Positions 11,493 to 21,647 of a stretch of DNA of 64,000 nucleotides are shown in pieces. Where the stretch lies: contig NC_064047.1 in NCBI RefSeq assembly GCF_932526225.1, positions 12,470,460 through 12,534,459 on the forward strand, given 5' to 3'. The notes beneath the pieces were generated by a model. It searched no databases. It saw only the letters and a program-made list of their open reading frames with translations, and was not told the DNA's origin. Each line of letters starts with the position of its first letter. Positions within the stretch are counted from its first letter, which is position 1. This stretch comes from Nematostella vectensis (Eukaryota; Cnidaria; Anthozoa; Actiniaria; Edwardsiidae). The position numbers and the translations under genes are program-made.

Positions 11493-12231
11493 TACTAAGC
11501 AACCACAAACTAGCTATCAAAACAGGACGACACAAAACCCCTGAACGAAAAACGTGCCCAATATGCTTGGTTTATGCTTGAATTAAAGGAACGAATAAAT
11601 GTATGGGTTTTTTACATTCGCAACAAAACAGATTTGAAAGCGATTGCTCAGTTTGAACCAGGAGAGCGCGACAAAAGAAATAGCTCATTTTTTTTGGGAA
11701 GCAACAAAAATAAGGGAAAGTGCGTTGTAATTAGATCTATAATGACATCGCTACAAAGTAAGACGATGAAAAACATCAGGGATAGGAGAACGACTTGAAT
11801 ACCTGCTGTCTTTTTTTAATATGAATGTATTCGGCAAAACCCGTAAATCAAAGATGACAAGGTGCCAAATAAAATTATTGAATTGGATGAGCATGAGGGG
11901 GGGGGGGGGGGGGTCTGTTCGCTTCTATTGTGTTCGATATGTGATTGCTGAGCTCGCGCGCCTTGCTTGACAGGAGGCGGAACAGGAAACCAGATTTGGC
12001 GTGTGATGAAAAACGAGAAACAAATGAGACATTTCTTGGAAAAGTAGATTGGACATCAGTTCGGGCAACAAAACAAAACTTTAAAGAGTAGCAATATTTG
12101 AAACATGACTAGCTTGAATTGTAAAGACCGCCCCACGACACACTTGTAAACTTGCAATGCAACGGTGTTTTCGCGTTTTCTGTAAGCGTATATAAATTCG
12201 TGGATGAATAAAGTAGCATATCTGTACCCTG
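11493..12231. other. Intergenic with a 17-G homopolymer
   Basis: No gene recognised. An uninterrupted G run lies at 11897-11913. A short open frame at 11574-11798 has no recognisable similarity. Confidence 0.5.
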
Positions 12232-12333
12232 TTGTTGTGGTGGAGTGGCCTCTCTATAAAATTATAACACTTGTGAGGGTGGTTGTTGTGGTGGAGTGGC
12301 CTCTCTATAAAATTATACCACTTGTGAGGCTGG
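12232..12333. repeat. 51-bp tandem duplication
   Basis: Two adjacent near-identical units containing ttgttgtggtggagtggcct. Confidence 0.8.
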
Positions 12334-12532
12334 TTAAGCGGCAATGCCACCAGCTTACTTCCGGTAGATTACGTAACTATCTCCAATCATTTGTAATGGT
12401 ACGCGAAAAATATTACAAAATTGTAAAAGCAGTGTGCCTATTAGAAGTTTCTTTGAGGAGGTGACTGATAATTTAGAGCGGATGGTCTGTTAAATAGCGC
12501 GGATTCTAATAGATTCTTTCGTCCTGAGCTGG

Positions 12533-13620
12533 TGGCAATGCTGCTTTAACTATAGACGAATATTCCAGGGGTATAGAATTATCGGTTATCGCTTTTTGGG
12601 GCAGTGAAATTTTCCAATGCTGCTTTAACTAGTCGAGTATTCCAGGGGAAAAGAATTGTCCGCTATCGCTTTTTGGGGCAGTGAAATTTTCCAATGCTGC
12701 TTTAACTAGACGACTATTCCAGGGATATAGAATTATCGGTTATCGCTTTTTGGGGCAGTGAAATTTTCCAATGCTGCTTTAACTAGACGAGTATTCCAGG
12801 GGTATAGATTTATCGGTTATCGCTTTTTGGGGCTGTGAAATTTTCCAATGCTGCTTTAACTAGACGAGTACTCCAGGGGTATAGATTTATCGGTTATCGC
12901 TTTTTGGGGAAGTGAAATTTTCCAATGCTAGTTTTCCAACTAGACAAGTATTCCAGGGGTATAGAATTATCGGCTATCGCTTTTTGGGGAAGTGAAATTT
13001 TCCAATACTGCTTTAACTAGACAAGTATTCCAGGGGTATAGAATTATCGGCTATCGCTTTTTGGGGCAGTGAAATTTTCCAATGCTGCTTTAACTAGACG
13101 AGTATTCCAGGGGTATAGAATTTTCGGTTATCGCTTTTTGGTGCAGTGAAATTTTCCAATGCTGCTTTAACTAGACGAGTATTCCAGTGGTATAGAATTA
13201 TCGGCTATCGCTTTTTTGGGCAGTGAAATTTTCCGATGCTGCTTTAACTAGACTAGTATTCCAGGGGTATAGAATTATCGGCTATCGCTTTTTGGGGCAG
13301 TGAAATTTTCCGATGCTGCTTAAACTAGACGAGTATTCCAGGGGTATAGAATTATCGGCTATCACTTTTTGGGGCAGTGAAATTTTCCAATGCTGCTTTA
13401 ACTAGACAAGTATTCCAGGGGTATAGAATTATCGGCTATCGCTTTTTTGAGGCAGTGAAATTTTCCACCGCTGCCTTAACTAGACGAGTATTCCAGGGGT
13501 ATAGAATTATCGGCTATCGCTTTTTGGGGCAGTGAAATTTTCCAATGCTGCTTTAACTACACGAGTATTCCAGGGGTATAGAATTATCGGCTATCACTTT
13601 TTGGGGCAGTGAAATTTTCC
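12533..13620. repeat. 77-bp tandem array, about 14 units
   Basis: The unit contains caatgctgctttaactagac, gagtattccaggggtataga and atcgctttttggggcagtga. The array starts near 12533 and stops abruptly at 13620. The unit length is not a multiple of three and there is no open frame across it, so it is a non-coding satellite. Confidence 0.9.
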
Positions 13621-14085
13621 TGGAGCTCTGCCATCCCATGCAACCTCCCCCTCCCCCTCTTCTTACCGTTGTGTTTAAAGGAATGTATATTATTTCGCTT
13701 GTTTGAGAGATAAAACAACCTATTTTCGTGCCACTATCTAATATATTTGAGGTAAATGTTGTGCTATTACTTCATGCGCGAATGTTTATTCGGCTGAAAT
13801 CTTTACCGTTTTTTTTTTTGTCAGAATGGCTTTGTTTTCTGAAAATTTTGCTCTTGCTGTTCCTATTTTTGTTTGTTATTATCAACCCCCCCCCTCTTTA
13901 AATATCAAAAAGTCTATCCTTTAACATAATATAAATAACAAGAAAACAAATAAACTTTTGCTTTCGCGTGAATATCGATTAGTTCATCGATCGATTTCAA
14001 AAAGGCGGGAAAACAAGAAACACTCGCGCGCTGCCAAATCAAAAATGTAAATGAGTGAAAAGATTAAATTGGACGACTTTTAGGG
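13621..14085. other. Left flank of the Polinton-type element
   Basis: AT-rich, with no gene. The last about 30 bases (agattaaattggacgacttt) match the left half of a repeat whose other copy, without an insertion, is at about 42455-42475. Confidence 0.6.
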
Positions 14086-14091
14086 CTATTT
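14086..14091. repeat. Target site duplication, left copy (ctattt)
   Basis: Identical to 30545-30550 on the other side of the element. A 6-bp duplication is what Maverick/Polinton integrases produce. Confidence 0.7.
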
Positions 14092-14497
14092 GGGGGGGAC
14101 CGGGGGGTTTCAGAGAAACTGGTGGGAGGCGTGGATCGCCCCTCCGGACCTCCTAGCCTCCCAGCCCGGTCTCCTGTCTTAGGCCTGGGAGACGCGAATC
14201 GCCCCTCCGAGCCCCCCAGCCCCGTCTCTATATATCAAGCGTATAATGTTTCACGTACATAAACAATCAGCGACCGCTAATGTAGGCCGAATCGATTTCA
14301 CGTACATGAGCTTTTGGCGATTGCTAATGTAGGCCAAATCGATTTCGCGTACAGGGCGATTGCTAATGTAGGCCAAAACGGTTTCACGTACATAAACAAT
14401 CGGCAAAAGCTAATGTAGGCCAAAACGATTTCACGTACATAAACAATCGGCAAAAGCTAATGTAGGCAAAATAGGTTTCGCGTACATGAAAAATCAT
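14092..14497. repeat. Left terminal inverted repeat, with subterminal repeats
   Basis: Inverted match to 30186-30544. From about 14240 it consists of about five 39-50 bp subterminal units, each containing taatgtaggcc followed by a gtttcacgtacat-like block. The left arm has one more unit (about 47 bp, around 14277-14323) than the right arm, which explains the length difference. Confidence 0.85.
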
Positions 14498-14595
14498 GCG
14501 GAGCGGTAGGCGTTTGCGGGTGGCAGACGCTGGGAAGCGGGGGGTATGTGCCACCGCTGCTAACGTCGCTTTTCGCAATGCCTGCTATGTCGGGC

Positions 14596-15283
14596 CTAGG
14601 TTAGCTCTAATACGAGGCGAAGAGGCCTGCCCTTAAAGTCCACCCGTCTACCGCGGTCATCCCTGACCCATATTCGGATACTCGAGACAAATTCAGAGGA
14701 AGACGCTGCGACACAAATGGGGGTGTCGGGCCCATAGGCGACTTTCTCGTGCGGCCTCCCGCGGGTTTCTAGGCAAGCGAGAACGTTTGAAGGCTCGTCT
14801 AAGGCGAGGCACTGCGAGCGGTCTACGATGTCGCAGGAGATGTAGAAGGCCTCTATTTTCGGCAAAGTCACCTTAAGTGGGGGGGCCCAAGGGCAGTGCG
14901 AGGCCCCGCTCCCCCATCTGATCGTCTTTAGCCTCTAGGCCAAATAGTGCGCAAAGCTCGGCGTTCAGGAACACAACGCCTGTGGACACGAGCACGATCT
15001 TAACGGTGAGGGGATCCAGCTTCGCGGTCAGAATCTGGCTTTTAGCGGTGTTGATCGTTTCCACGATGGACTCAGCCGTGTGGTGCCCGGCTGGCAGAGT
15101 AGCGATGGGCGGGAGGGAGGCTATAGTCGTTATCTGCTGCTCCCGCTCGAGATTATACCAGCTGTTAAACAGCGAGCACTGCCGGAGCGCCACAAAGCGC
15201 GGGCGCCTTATCGGCTGCTCGAGGAAGAGCGTCAGTTCACCTCCGGTGAACACAGCGTGTAGGACCACCATTGTGTTGAACAT
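14596..15283 (-). pseudogene. Virion-type protein, candidate penton/minor capsid or spike; frameshifted
   Basis: Starts at the ATG complementary to 15281-15283. The first 136 codons end at a TAA at 14873-14875. The next reading frame, open from upstream of that point to 14596 with no ATG of its own, continues what looks like the same protein (CDIVDRSQCLALDEPSNVLA, then IRIWVRDDRGRRVDF). A run of seven G at 14879-14885 lies at the switch, so a one-base slip is the likely lesion. The C-terminal alternating beta pattern resembles the conserved terminus of single-jelly-roll or spike proteins in these elements. That is inferred from pattern and position only. It is divergent from the gene at 15314, with 30 bp between the starts. 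Confidence 0.55.
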
Positions 15284-15313
15284 AGCCCGCCTTCGTGTTT
15301 AATAGGGCTGAGC
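15284..15313. promoter_or_regulatory. 30-bp divergent intergenic region
   Basis: Separates the minus-strand start at 15283 from the plus-strand start at 15314 and must hold, or overlap, both core promoters. It contains gtttaatagg, the only AT-rich stretch nearby. Confidence 0.35.
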
Positions 15314-16812
15314 ATGGATTGGGAAGGCTTGCAGATGCTGAACGAGGTCCCCCGAAGGAAGGAGGAGGGGACGAAGAAGGCGGCAGTTGCGGCGGGAGCC
15401 TCTATAGCCGAACATATCAAACACGCTATAGCCGACAAAGTCAAAAACCCGGTTTCCCTAGGTCTCTGACCCTCGCGCAGAAGCTGCTCTACGCCGTGCC
15501 CGCGACCCCCGTGGAGAGCACGGCCACAGAGATCACCCCACTACTCACGCAGCTGGAGATACACGTGGCTGAGGACAAATCGTTCACGACTAGGGTCCAA
15601 GACATATTCAAAGAGACAGTAGTCACGCACAAGTCCGCCAAGGAGTCTCGCCGGTGGCTATCGGAGCCTTCCTACGGGTACTGGCCACAGCAACTCAACT
15701 TTGCGGTCTGGTGCGCAACCGCCGGATGTGGGGTGTCCCTAACTGACCCCACTTTCGCCACGCTCCCCTCTGTCATCAGGGGATTTCTAAGGTTTCACGT
15801 CTACTTCACCACCCGGAGGATACTCTACGAGCTCGGCGTCCCCCTGCCTGGCGACAACCCGTTCACGAAAAAAGTAACCCCTACAAGAAGGCCGCTTTCG
15901 AGCGTCTATGCATAGAGTTCGGTTTGCCGCGTAAGCCGGACTTCCGATGGAAAGGCGGGCGGAACCACGGGCTAGGCGATGTGTTTGTGTTCTACCCGGG
16001 GGAGGGGTATCGCAACGTGTACGTGATCCGTGGCTACGACACGGCGGCGGACGAGTACCCGAGCCACCTCAATCTGTTTAGCGACGAAGGTGGGACGTAC
16101 AATAGTGGGAAGCAGGTGAGTGACATACGCAACGACGACCACGGGGGCGTGCAATATATCTGGTTTGCGCCTTCCAAAGGCGAGGGGCTGACAAAAGCAG
16201 GGCTAGGGAGACTCGACCGCTCGGTCGAGGCGTTCGTCTACACAGTGCTTGGCGCGCAGGTAAACGTCCGTTCCTCCATCGCAGGGGCCGGTGGGCCGGC
16301 CATGGAGGCGCAGGCGGAGTTCACGGAGCTGCTCGAAGACGCGATCATAGAAAACGACATCGCTCAAAGCGTGCAAAGGTACCAGTTAGCCGTGCAGGGA
16401 GCCAAGGTGAGACTGAGTCTTGCGGTTGCACCAGGAGTGTGGCTGATGCCGAGCGATCTGGTGATAAACACGCAAAGCGTCGTGGGCTACAACAATAAGC
16501 TGCAGAAAGCCACGGACTCCATGAAGCTCGGCGCAAACGCGATCAACACCGAGACAAAGCCAGTCAGTGCTCATAACATGACCAGTGGGCATCCTAGCGT
16601 GCAACACGCGACTGACCACGCGCCGCCCCGGCGGCAAAGCACCCCTGCGAAAGTGCACGCGGAGGGCGCGGCCCCTACCCTGTCGGGCGAGAAAAGTGAC
16701 CACACCGCCCTCAAGGTGGGGTTGTCGGTGCTCGTGGTGGCCGCGGCGTATTACTTGTTCCGATTACTGCTTTGCATTCGACAAACCAAGAACGCGGCTA
16801 CGGCTAGAATGA
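15314..16812 (+). pseudogene. Conserved Polinton/adintovirus-type structural protein, two frameshifts; 3' end uncertain
   Basis: The start is chosen at the ATG at 15314 (MDWEGLQMLNEVPRRKEEG), not the longer non-ATG frame at 15295. The frame fails at a TGA near 15465 while the adjacent frame carries on (TLAQKLLYAVPATP). A second slip at the A6 run near 15870 passes to the frame beginning before 15924 (DFRWKGGRNHGLGDVFVF). Landmarks further on are LTKAGLGRLDRSVEAF, LGAQVNVRSSI, SVQRYQLAVQGAKVRL and SVVGYNNKLQ, then a hydrophobic segment near 16700-16770. I recognise it as a protein recurring in such elements in cnidarians, but its role is unknown to me; a virion component is inferred from position. 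The frame stays open to 17846, but that tail is antisense to the gene at 16751-17731, so the true end is probably near 16.8 kb. Confidence 0.55.
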
Positions 16813-17731
16813 GCAGCCACGCATTTTCGCCAAGGAATTTCACCGCTTTCCCTGCAGCCTTAAACACGAAGTTCGCGATGCTGCCTACTAGCCCGGGTAG
16901 AAGTTCGCCCAGCTTTTTACCGATGGCCTTAAGCCCGTTACCGACCCCTCTGACCACGGAGGAGAGCGACTTGCCAAGCGACGTCACAATGGCCGCGATC
17001 GTCGTCACTACGGCCAACCCGATAGCGGTGACGGTGAAGCCGTACTTTTTGAAGATGGCTTTGATGCGCTCTCTTAGCGGCTTTTGGTTCTCGAGTTCCC
17101 GGTTTTCGCGTTCTAGTTCGTCAATCTCGGACAGCCTCTCCTCGTTTCGCTCACGGGCCTCTTGGCGGCTACTCTCTGACGAGTTAGGGTCGTCGATGGT
17201 CTCCCTGTCTGTGGCTACCACCCCTTATAGCTCTTGGATCCATTCTGTGTTCTCCTGGATGACCGCGTCTACCTCTGCCACGGACCCCATCGCCAGCTTG
17301 AAGCCTCTCAGATTTGCAACGTCTTGTCGGACGCCCCCGTCCTCGTTGAACAGCTGTCTTGGTTTAGACCAACCCCCTTTGTCGAGGTTGCGAACCCGTA
17401 TTAGCGTCTTCCCCCTCTGGTCGGACTGGAACCGTATCAGATTCTCGTTAAGGTCTGGGTATTTCTCCCTGAGGAACTGGAGACCGAGTCTTGTCGCTGC
17501 ACCCTCTGTGATAAACGAGGTTTCAGCGCTTGCCGTTCTGGCGGTTTGCGTTGCGCTTCGCGTAGCCATGCTATTCGCAGCATGCATACGCGATGACGTG
17601 CTCGTCATTGGGATCGACTTCCCATCGTCGGGGTCGAACGGGATAAGGGGCGTCGTCTCGTCGTCCCCCGCCCCGCGATCGGCGGACGCGCCCGGCAAGG
17701 TATCGTCAATGTCAACGTCAACGTCACCCAT
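16751..17731 (-). pseudogene. Coiled-coil and membrane-segment protein with an internal stop
   Basis: An acidic N-terminus (MGDVDVDIDDTLPG) is followed by a charged middle region, a TAA at 17225-17227, and then, in the same frame, a Glu/Arg-rich coiled coil (about 17220-17090), an Ala/Val/Ile-rich membrane-active stretch (FTVTAIGLAVVTTIAAIV) and a second hydrophobic segment near the C-terminus (NAWLLILAVAAFLV). Because the frame is unchanged across the TAA and the second part lacks an ATG, I read it as one gene of about 326 codons with a nonsense mutation. The architecture would suit a membrane-penetrating or virion-associated protein, which is inference. It converges tail to tail with the gene at 15314. 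Confidence 0.55.
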
Positions 17732-17816
17732 GATGCGTGCGCATAACTCGTGCTATGCTATATTAGACATGTCTAACAGTCCGCACCATAGCCACGCGAC
17801 TTCGTACTTTATGTGC

Positions 17817-17829
17817 ATACACGTATACG
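17817..17829 (+). promoter_or_regulatory. Start-proximal acgtatac motif before the major capsid gene
   Basis: The sequence catacacgtatacg abuts the ATG at 17830. Similar blocks (acgcatatata before 21062, ataacgta before 19712, gatacgcacgta before 21648) sit at other starts in the element, suggesting a shared short-leader promoter. Confidence 0.35.
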
Positions 17830-19101
17830 ATGTCAGCCAGCGATAAACTCGACCCCCAGCGAAAACCCAGAATCCCTCTGGGGTTGAAAGCCAAGAGAAC
17901 TGTTCACCGGGTCACTCTCAACCCGTCGACGGCCTCCCCAGGCGAGACGCTATATGTGGCGGTCCCAAAGCTATCGGAAGGCGTCACGCTCGTGCCTGGC
18001 TCCTTGAGGGTCGGTCTCGATCTCTCCGTCTCAGGCCATGCGAATAATACCGTCGTGAACAACGTCGGCCGAAATTTTGTGAGCCGCCTGAAAATCACGT
18101 TTGCAGGAGAAACGCTCCAGGAGACCAACCGCTACGACGTCTTCAAGACGTATGAGGGGCTTTACCTGTCCAAGGTCGAGAGAGAGGACCGACCGCCTGG
18201 AGCAGGGCATACAGTCAGAAAACATGCGCAAGCTTCGCTCCAAGGCTGGCGATAAAGCGACCAGTAACGCCAAGGAGAACGCTCTAAGCGCCGCCCATGG
18301 GGCGAGGTACACCATCCCGCTAGACCATTCTCTGCTGACGGACCACGGCGTGTTGTACCCAAGGGCGCTCTCCGAGGCGCTGCTCTTCGAGATCACGTTC
18401 GCAGCGCCTGACCAGGTAGTAGCCGGAAACGATGCCACCAAATTATCCTATGGCATCAAAAATCTAGAGCTGGAGTACGAAAGCCTGAGGGACGACAACC
18501 TCGCCCGTTCTGCAGTCGCCGCCTACCACAACGGCAAAACGTTATTCTACGAGCAAGTGAACCTTCACAAGACCTTCGTGATTAGCAAAGGGACGGACAG
18601 CATAATCAACGAGAGTGTCAACCTGCCGCGAAGGTCTATGAGTGGTCTGCTGCTCCTCTTTGTGGAGCCATACACGGCAGGGACTCGCGACTCTGAGAAG
18701 TTCGTGTACCCCGACATCGAGAGCGTTCGCGTTACAATCGACGGCATGCCAAACAAAGTCTTCAGCCAGGGCCTGCGCCCCACGGATTTCTGGATGGAGG
18801 CGAAAAGACGGTTCGTCCTCCCCTCCCCGGGGGGGCACAGCGGAGCGCTTGCCGTACCCCGGCAGTCGGCCCCGAGTCGTTCTATGGCGATAACAAGTTT
18901 GCTCTGTGGATCGACCTTCGAACGACGGACGACAGTGCTATCCATGGGGGTGGTCTCCGATTGGTCAATACCCGCGACGGTGTGCACCTCGAGATAAAAC
19001 GCACGGCAGGCGGCTCGGGTAGCGTAAACTGTCACGTGTTTGTGGTGGCCGACGCCCAAATGAACCTTATAAACGGACAGCTAGAGTCCATACAATACTG
19101 A
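17830..19101 (+). pseudogene. Major capsid protein candidate (double jelly-roll type), two frameshifts
   Basis: Opens with MSASDKLDPQRKPRIPLG and continues to about 18185. There the gagagagagg tract coincides with a shift into the frame running through DRLEQGIQSENMRKLRSKAG, TDHGVLYPRALSEALLFEI and GLRPTDFWMEAKRRF. A second shift in the C/G homopolymers at 18815-18836 moves into the frame that reads ALWIDLRTTDDSAIHGGGL and stops at 19101. The order capsid then ATPase, the length of about 420 codons, and the beta-rich composition fit the major capsid protein of Polinton/adintovirus elements. Identification rests on family memory and context, not on a search. The next gene, the packaging ATPase, starts 19 bp downstream. 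Confidence 0.7.
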
Positions 19102-19120
19102 GCACATACGCCGAAGCGGT

Positions 19121-19687
19121 ATGGACCCGAAAAACGCCCCATTTATCGCACTCATCGTGGGCCCGACGTCATGCGGGAAGACCCAATTCGTAGTGGACCG
19201 GCTGCGCGGCCCTTTCCGGGGCAAATTTGACTACATCGTACACATGTGCCCTACCTTTGTCTACAACAAAACATGCGACGGCTTCGGCGAGGGCGACAAT
19301 CGTCTGTTTGTCATCGCACCTGAGGCGGGTAGGATCGACATGCTGCTGAGGTTTTCCGCTCTCTTCGAAGGCACTAATACGCTAATCATACTCGACGACT
19401 GTGCGGCCTCGAAAGATGTAAAGAGGCGCTCTGACCAGCTCGTCAACTTGGCGTTCAGCGCGCGCCACGTGGGTATCAGCGTGTGGGTGATCGCGGAGAA
19501 CATCGCGGCCCTTGTGGTCTTCTATACCCCGAGCAAGGCGGACATGAAAGCTGTCCTGCATGACTACGGCGCGGAGCTTTCAGAGGAGAAGATGAGAGAG
19601 TACATGAAGGCCCTCAAGACGAAAAAGTTCTCGAAGTTAGAGTTTTGCTTGCGTTACCCTTATACCATCGCCCTAGTTGAACGGTAA
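19121..19687 (+). CDS. DNA packaging ATPase (A32/FtsK-HerA type), probably internally deleted
   Basis: 188 residues. Walker A is GPTSCGKT at residues 14-21 and Walker B is LIILDDC at 88-94. Such ATPases drive genome packaging into Polinton and related viral capsids. This is the only large gene in the element that is open end to end. At residues 122-126 the strand SVWV runs directly into AENIAAL. In the family a conserved polar sensor segment of about a dozen residues normally separates these, so an in-frame deletion there is likely. That is inference from recall of the family and should be aligned. It lies between the capsid gene and a gene of unknown function, all on the plus strand. Confidence 0.75.
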   Translation: MDPKNAPFIALIVGPTSCGKTQFVVDRLRGPFRGKFDYIVHMCPTFVYNKTCDGFGEGDNRLFVIAPEAGRIDMLLRFSALFEGTNTLIILDDCAASKDVKRRSDQLVNLAFSARHVGISVWVIAENIAALVVFYTPSKADMKAVLHDYGAELSEEKMREYMKALKTKKFSKLEFCLRYPYTIALVER

Positions 19688-19711
19688 CCACCGCCCTAGG
19701 GCATAACGTAT

Positions 19712-20308
19712 ATGCACCTTAGCCACGGCATGACGAGCGACGAATACTTCGAGAGTCTTCTTGAGGGGGACGCCGCAGGCCTCCCGGCCGTCGAGTCGTT
19801 GGACTGCTCGACGCATCCTGCCGGGGCGGCAACCGGAGGTGAGCAAACTGAGATAGCAGACGCGAGGGAGAAACTCGCGATTCTCGTAGCCTCGGGGAAG
19901 TCGAGAGAAATGGTGGGCAAGGCCCTGACTCACGACGACGTCAAACGCATGAGCGCCGAGGAGGTGAGGAAGTACGAGAGGCGATACGAGACCGCTCTAG
20001 CCAGCCGGACTACAGACGCCCTGGCAGACTGCTTTCTGAAGCTTACGACCAAGCTAGTAGGCATGGCGCTGCCGATAGACAGCGTGGTCGATCTTCACAA
20101 TGACCTAGTGTCCGACTACATCGTCAACAACGAGCTCCGCAGATTGTGCGGAATCCTGGCTCTACGCCGCGGCCGTTTGATGGCTTTAGCCGCCTGGGCG
20201 TTACACATAGCGCGTCATGTGGACACCGCCGGAACGGCAAGCGCTGACGCGCGGAGCAAACGCGACGTAGCAGCCGCGGACAGTGTCGAGCCCGCCACCC
20301 CAGAGTAG
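19712..20308 (+). CDS. Polinton-element protein of unknown function, 198 aa
   Basis: The ATG at 19712 is preceded directly by the ataacgta motif. The N-terminus is acidic. The middle (residues about 45-110) is helical and charged (LTHDDVKRMSAEEVRKYERR), and the C-terminal third holds a moderately hydrophobic helix (LALRRGRLMALAAWALHIA). Residues 45-165 recur in similar elements as far as I recall, but I cannot assign a function. It lies 24 bp after the ATPase gene and 93 bp before the next gene. It is intact. Confidence 0.6.
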   Translation: MHLSHGMTSDEYFESLLEGDAAGLPAVESLDCSTHPAGAATGGEQTEIADAREKLAILVASGKSREMVGKALTHDDVKRMSAEEVRKYERRYETALASRTTDALADCFLKLTTKLVGMALPIDSVVDLHNDLVSDYIVNNELRRLCGILALRRGRLMALAAWALHIARHVDTAGTASADARSKRDVAAADSVEPATPE

Positions 20309-20401
20309 ACGCCCATTTGAAAGCTCGCCACTTCTCCTACCACTTGGTACCATGTACTTGGTTCCAAGTAGTTGACACCGCGTGTTCGCACGTCGACGCA
20401 G

Positions 20402-20995
20402 ATGGAGGAACCCCAAGGAAGTACTAGTCAAAAACTTGCCCAAGAACCTGGCAAACAGCATCAAGAACCTGCACGTACGCCTGTGGCTGCCGTCCCGGCA
20501 GCGGCGCGCGACGCGCGAATCACGAGCCTTGAACCGCCCGCGACCCGACCTCACCCTGGACGAGTCGAAGCCGGAAGGCGCTTGGCAAAGTGGAACCGAA
20601 TCAACAGAGCGAAGAAAGAGGCGCTTCGTGTCGTCTCTGCGCAGCAGCTGCCGGTAGCCCCGGGGCCGAGCGAGCCCCAGGGCTTGCGCTCCGACGATGC
20701 GCCAAGCGCAGGCATCGCACACACACCAGTCCCGGAAAGCAACTCTGCCTGGTCGGCTAGCTCGGTTATCGGGCTCGCTGGTCTCCTAGTGTCCTTGATC
20801 GGCCTCTACACACGTAGGCGGGAGCTGGCTGCCGCGTTCACTCGTACACCAGCTGTTAACCAGCGAGCTACCGAAGGTGCCGACGGCGTGACTCCGCCCC
20901 CAGGGCCACCGCTGGCGGCCGCACAGCAGACCAAGGACCGCGTTCCGGCGAAAGCGCTTCGCGCTCCCGGATCTCGGCTGTTATCCATGGAGTAA
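20402..20995 (+). CDS. Small membrane-anchored protein of unknown function, 197 aa
   Basis: The start is taken at the ATG at 20402 (MEEPQGSTSQKLAQEPGK); the frame is open further upstream only from non-ATG codons. It has a Gln/Pro/Ala-rich low-complexity N-terminal half, a basic patch (KWNRINRAKKEALR), one predicted transmembrane helix (SSVIGLAGLLVSLIGLY, about residues 120-136) followed by arginines, then a Pro/Ala-rich tail. The layout suggests a short virion or membrane accessory protein, which is inference from position. Confidence 0.5.
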   Translation: MEEPQGSTSQKLAQEPGKQHQEPARTPVAAVPAAARDARITSLEPPATRPHPGRVEAGRRLAKWNRINRAKKEALRVVSAQQLPVAPGPSEPQGLRSDDAPSAGIAHTPVPESNSAWSASSVIGLAGLLVSLIGLYTRRRELAAAFTRTPAVNQRATEGADGVTPPPGPPLAAAQQTKDRVPAKALRAPGSRLLSME

Positions 20996-21061
20996 GCAGA
21001 CATTTAGACACGAGGGCCCCACCCATATCCGCACGTCCGTGCATGCGTACACGCATATATA

Positions 21062-21286
21062 ATGTCGACGACGCAGCAAAGCAAGATCACAAAGACCATC
21101 ACCGACGCCGCAGTCATAACCGGCCTCGTCGCCGGTATCGGCTGGGTTGGGCGCAAGGTCTTACGCGAGGACTTCACCAAAGACCCCTCCGCGAACGCCA
21201 TGAACTACGCAAAAATGACTGCCGCCGTTGCAGGTGCTGTCGCTTTGAAGGGCTACCTTGAGGACCAGAAGATCCTGCCCATGTAG
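21062..21286 (+). CDS. Small hydrophobic protein, 74 aa
   Basis: The ATG is preceded immediately by acgcatatata. Two Gly/Ala-rich helices (AAVITGLVAGIGWVG and MTAAVAGAVALKGYL) flank a charged loop, which resembles small membrane proteins of viral elements. It is intact; function unknown. Confidence 0.5.
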   Translation: MSTTQQSKITKTITDAAVITGLVAGIGWVGRKVLREDFTKDPSANAMNYAKMTAAVAGAVALKGYLEDQKILPM

Positions 21287-21297
21287 TAGTGTAGGCC

Positions 21298-21498
21298 GTG
21301 AGAGGGGCCCTCGCAAAGCAGAACTTCACCGACACCGACTACGCGCTCAAACTTTACAACCAGACCTCCCTGGAGTCGATGCGGGCCCACGAGCTGTCCG
21401 ACTACTACGTCCCCAGCAAAACGCAGAAGAACGCCGAGTTGGCGTACATAGGCGCCGGCGCTCTCGCCATCGGCTACGCAGCTAGCCGCTTGCTGTGA
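21298..21498 (+). CDS. Small protein, about 66 aa, start codon missing
   Basis: Open from just after a stop at 21292 but without an in-frame ATG at its front; the first candidate is GTG at 21298. The body NFTDTDYALKLYNQTSLESM and the C-terminal hydrophobic helix (ELAYIGAGALAIGYAASRLL) look like a genuine small conserved protein, so the ATG has probably been lost by mutation or indel. It overlaps nothing and follows the preceding gene by 11 bp. Confidence 0.4.
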   Translation: MRGALAKQNFTDTDYALKLYNQTSLESMRAHELSDYYVPSKTQKNAELAYIGAGALAIGYAASRLL

Positions 21499-21647
21499 TG
21501 CAGCTGCCGTCGAAACGCGTATACGTGCGTATGCGTCTAGGCGGCCTTTTTCCATGCTGCGCGTATACGTACGTATACGTACGCCAAAGGCGTAGCAGAC
21601 GGCATCCGCCTGTTGAAGACTGATTCCCCCGTCGCGATACGCACGTA

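Noticed and set aside
15860-15875. Programmed -1 frameshift at the A6 run
   Set aside because: The tract is not in the phase needed for a canonical X XXY YYZ slip, and neighbouring genes carry plain stop mutations, so decay or sequencing error is simpler.
16813-17846. C-terminal 340 residues of the plus-strand frame that begins at 15924
   Set aside because: This part is antisense to a well-supported minus-strand gene and has Ser/Arg-rich composition typical of a shadow frame.
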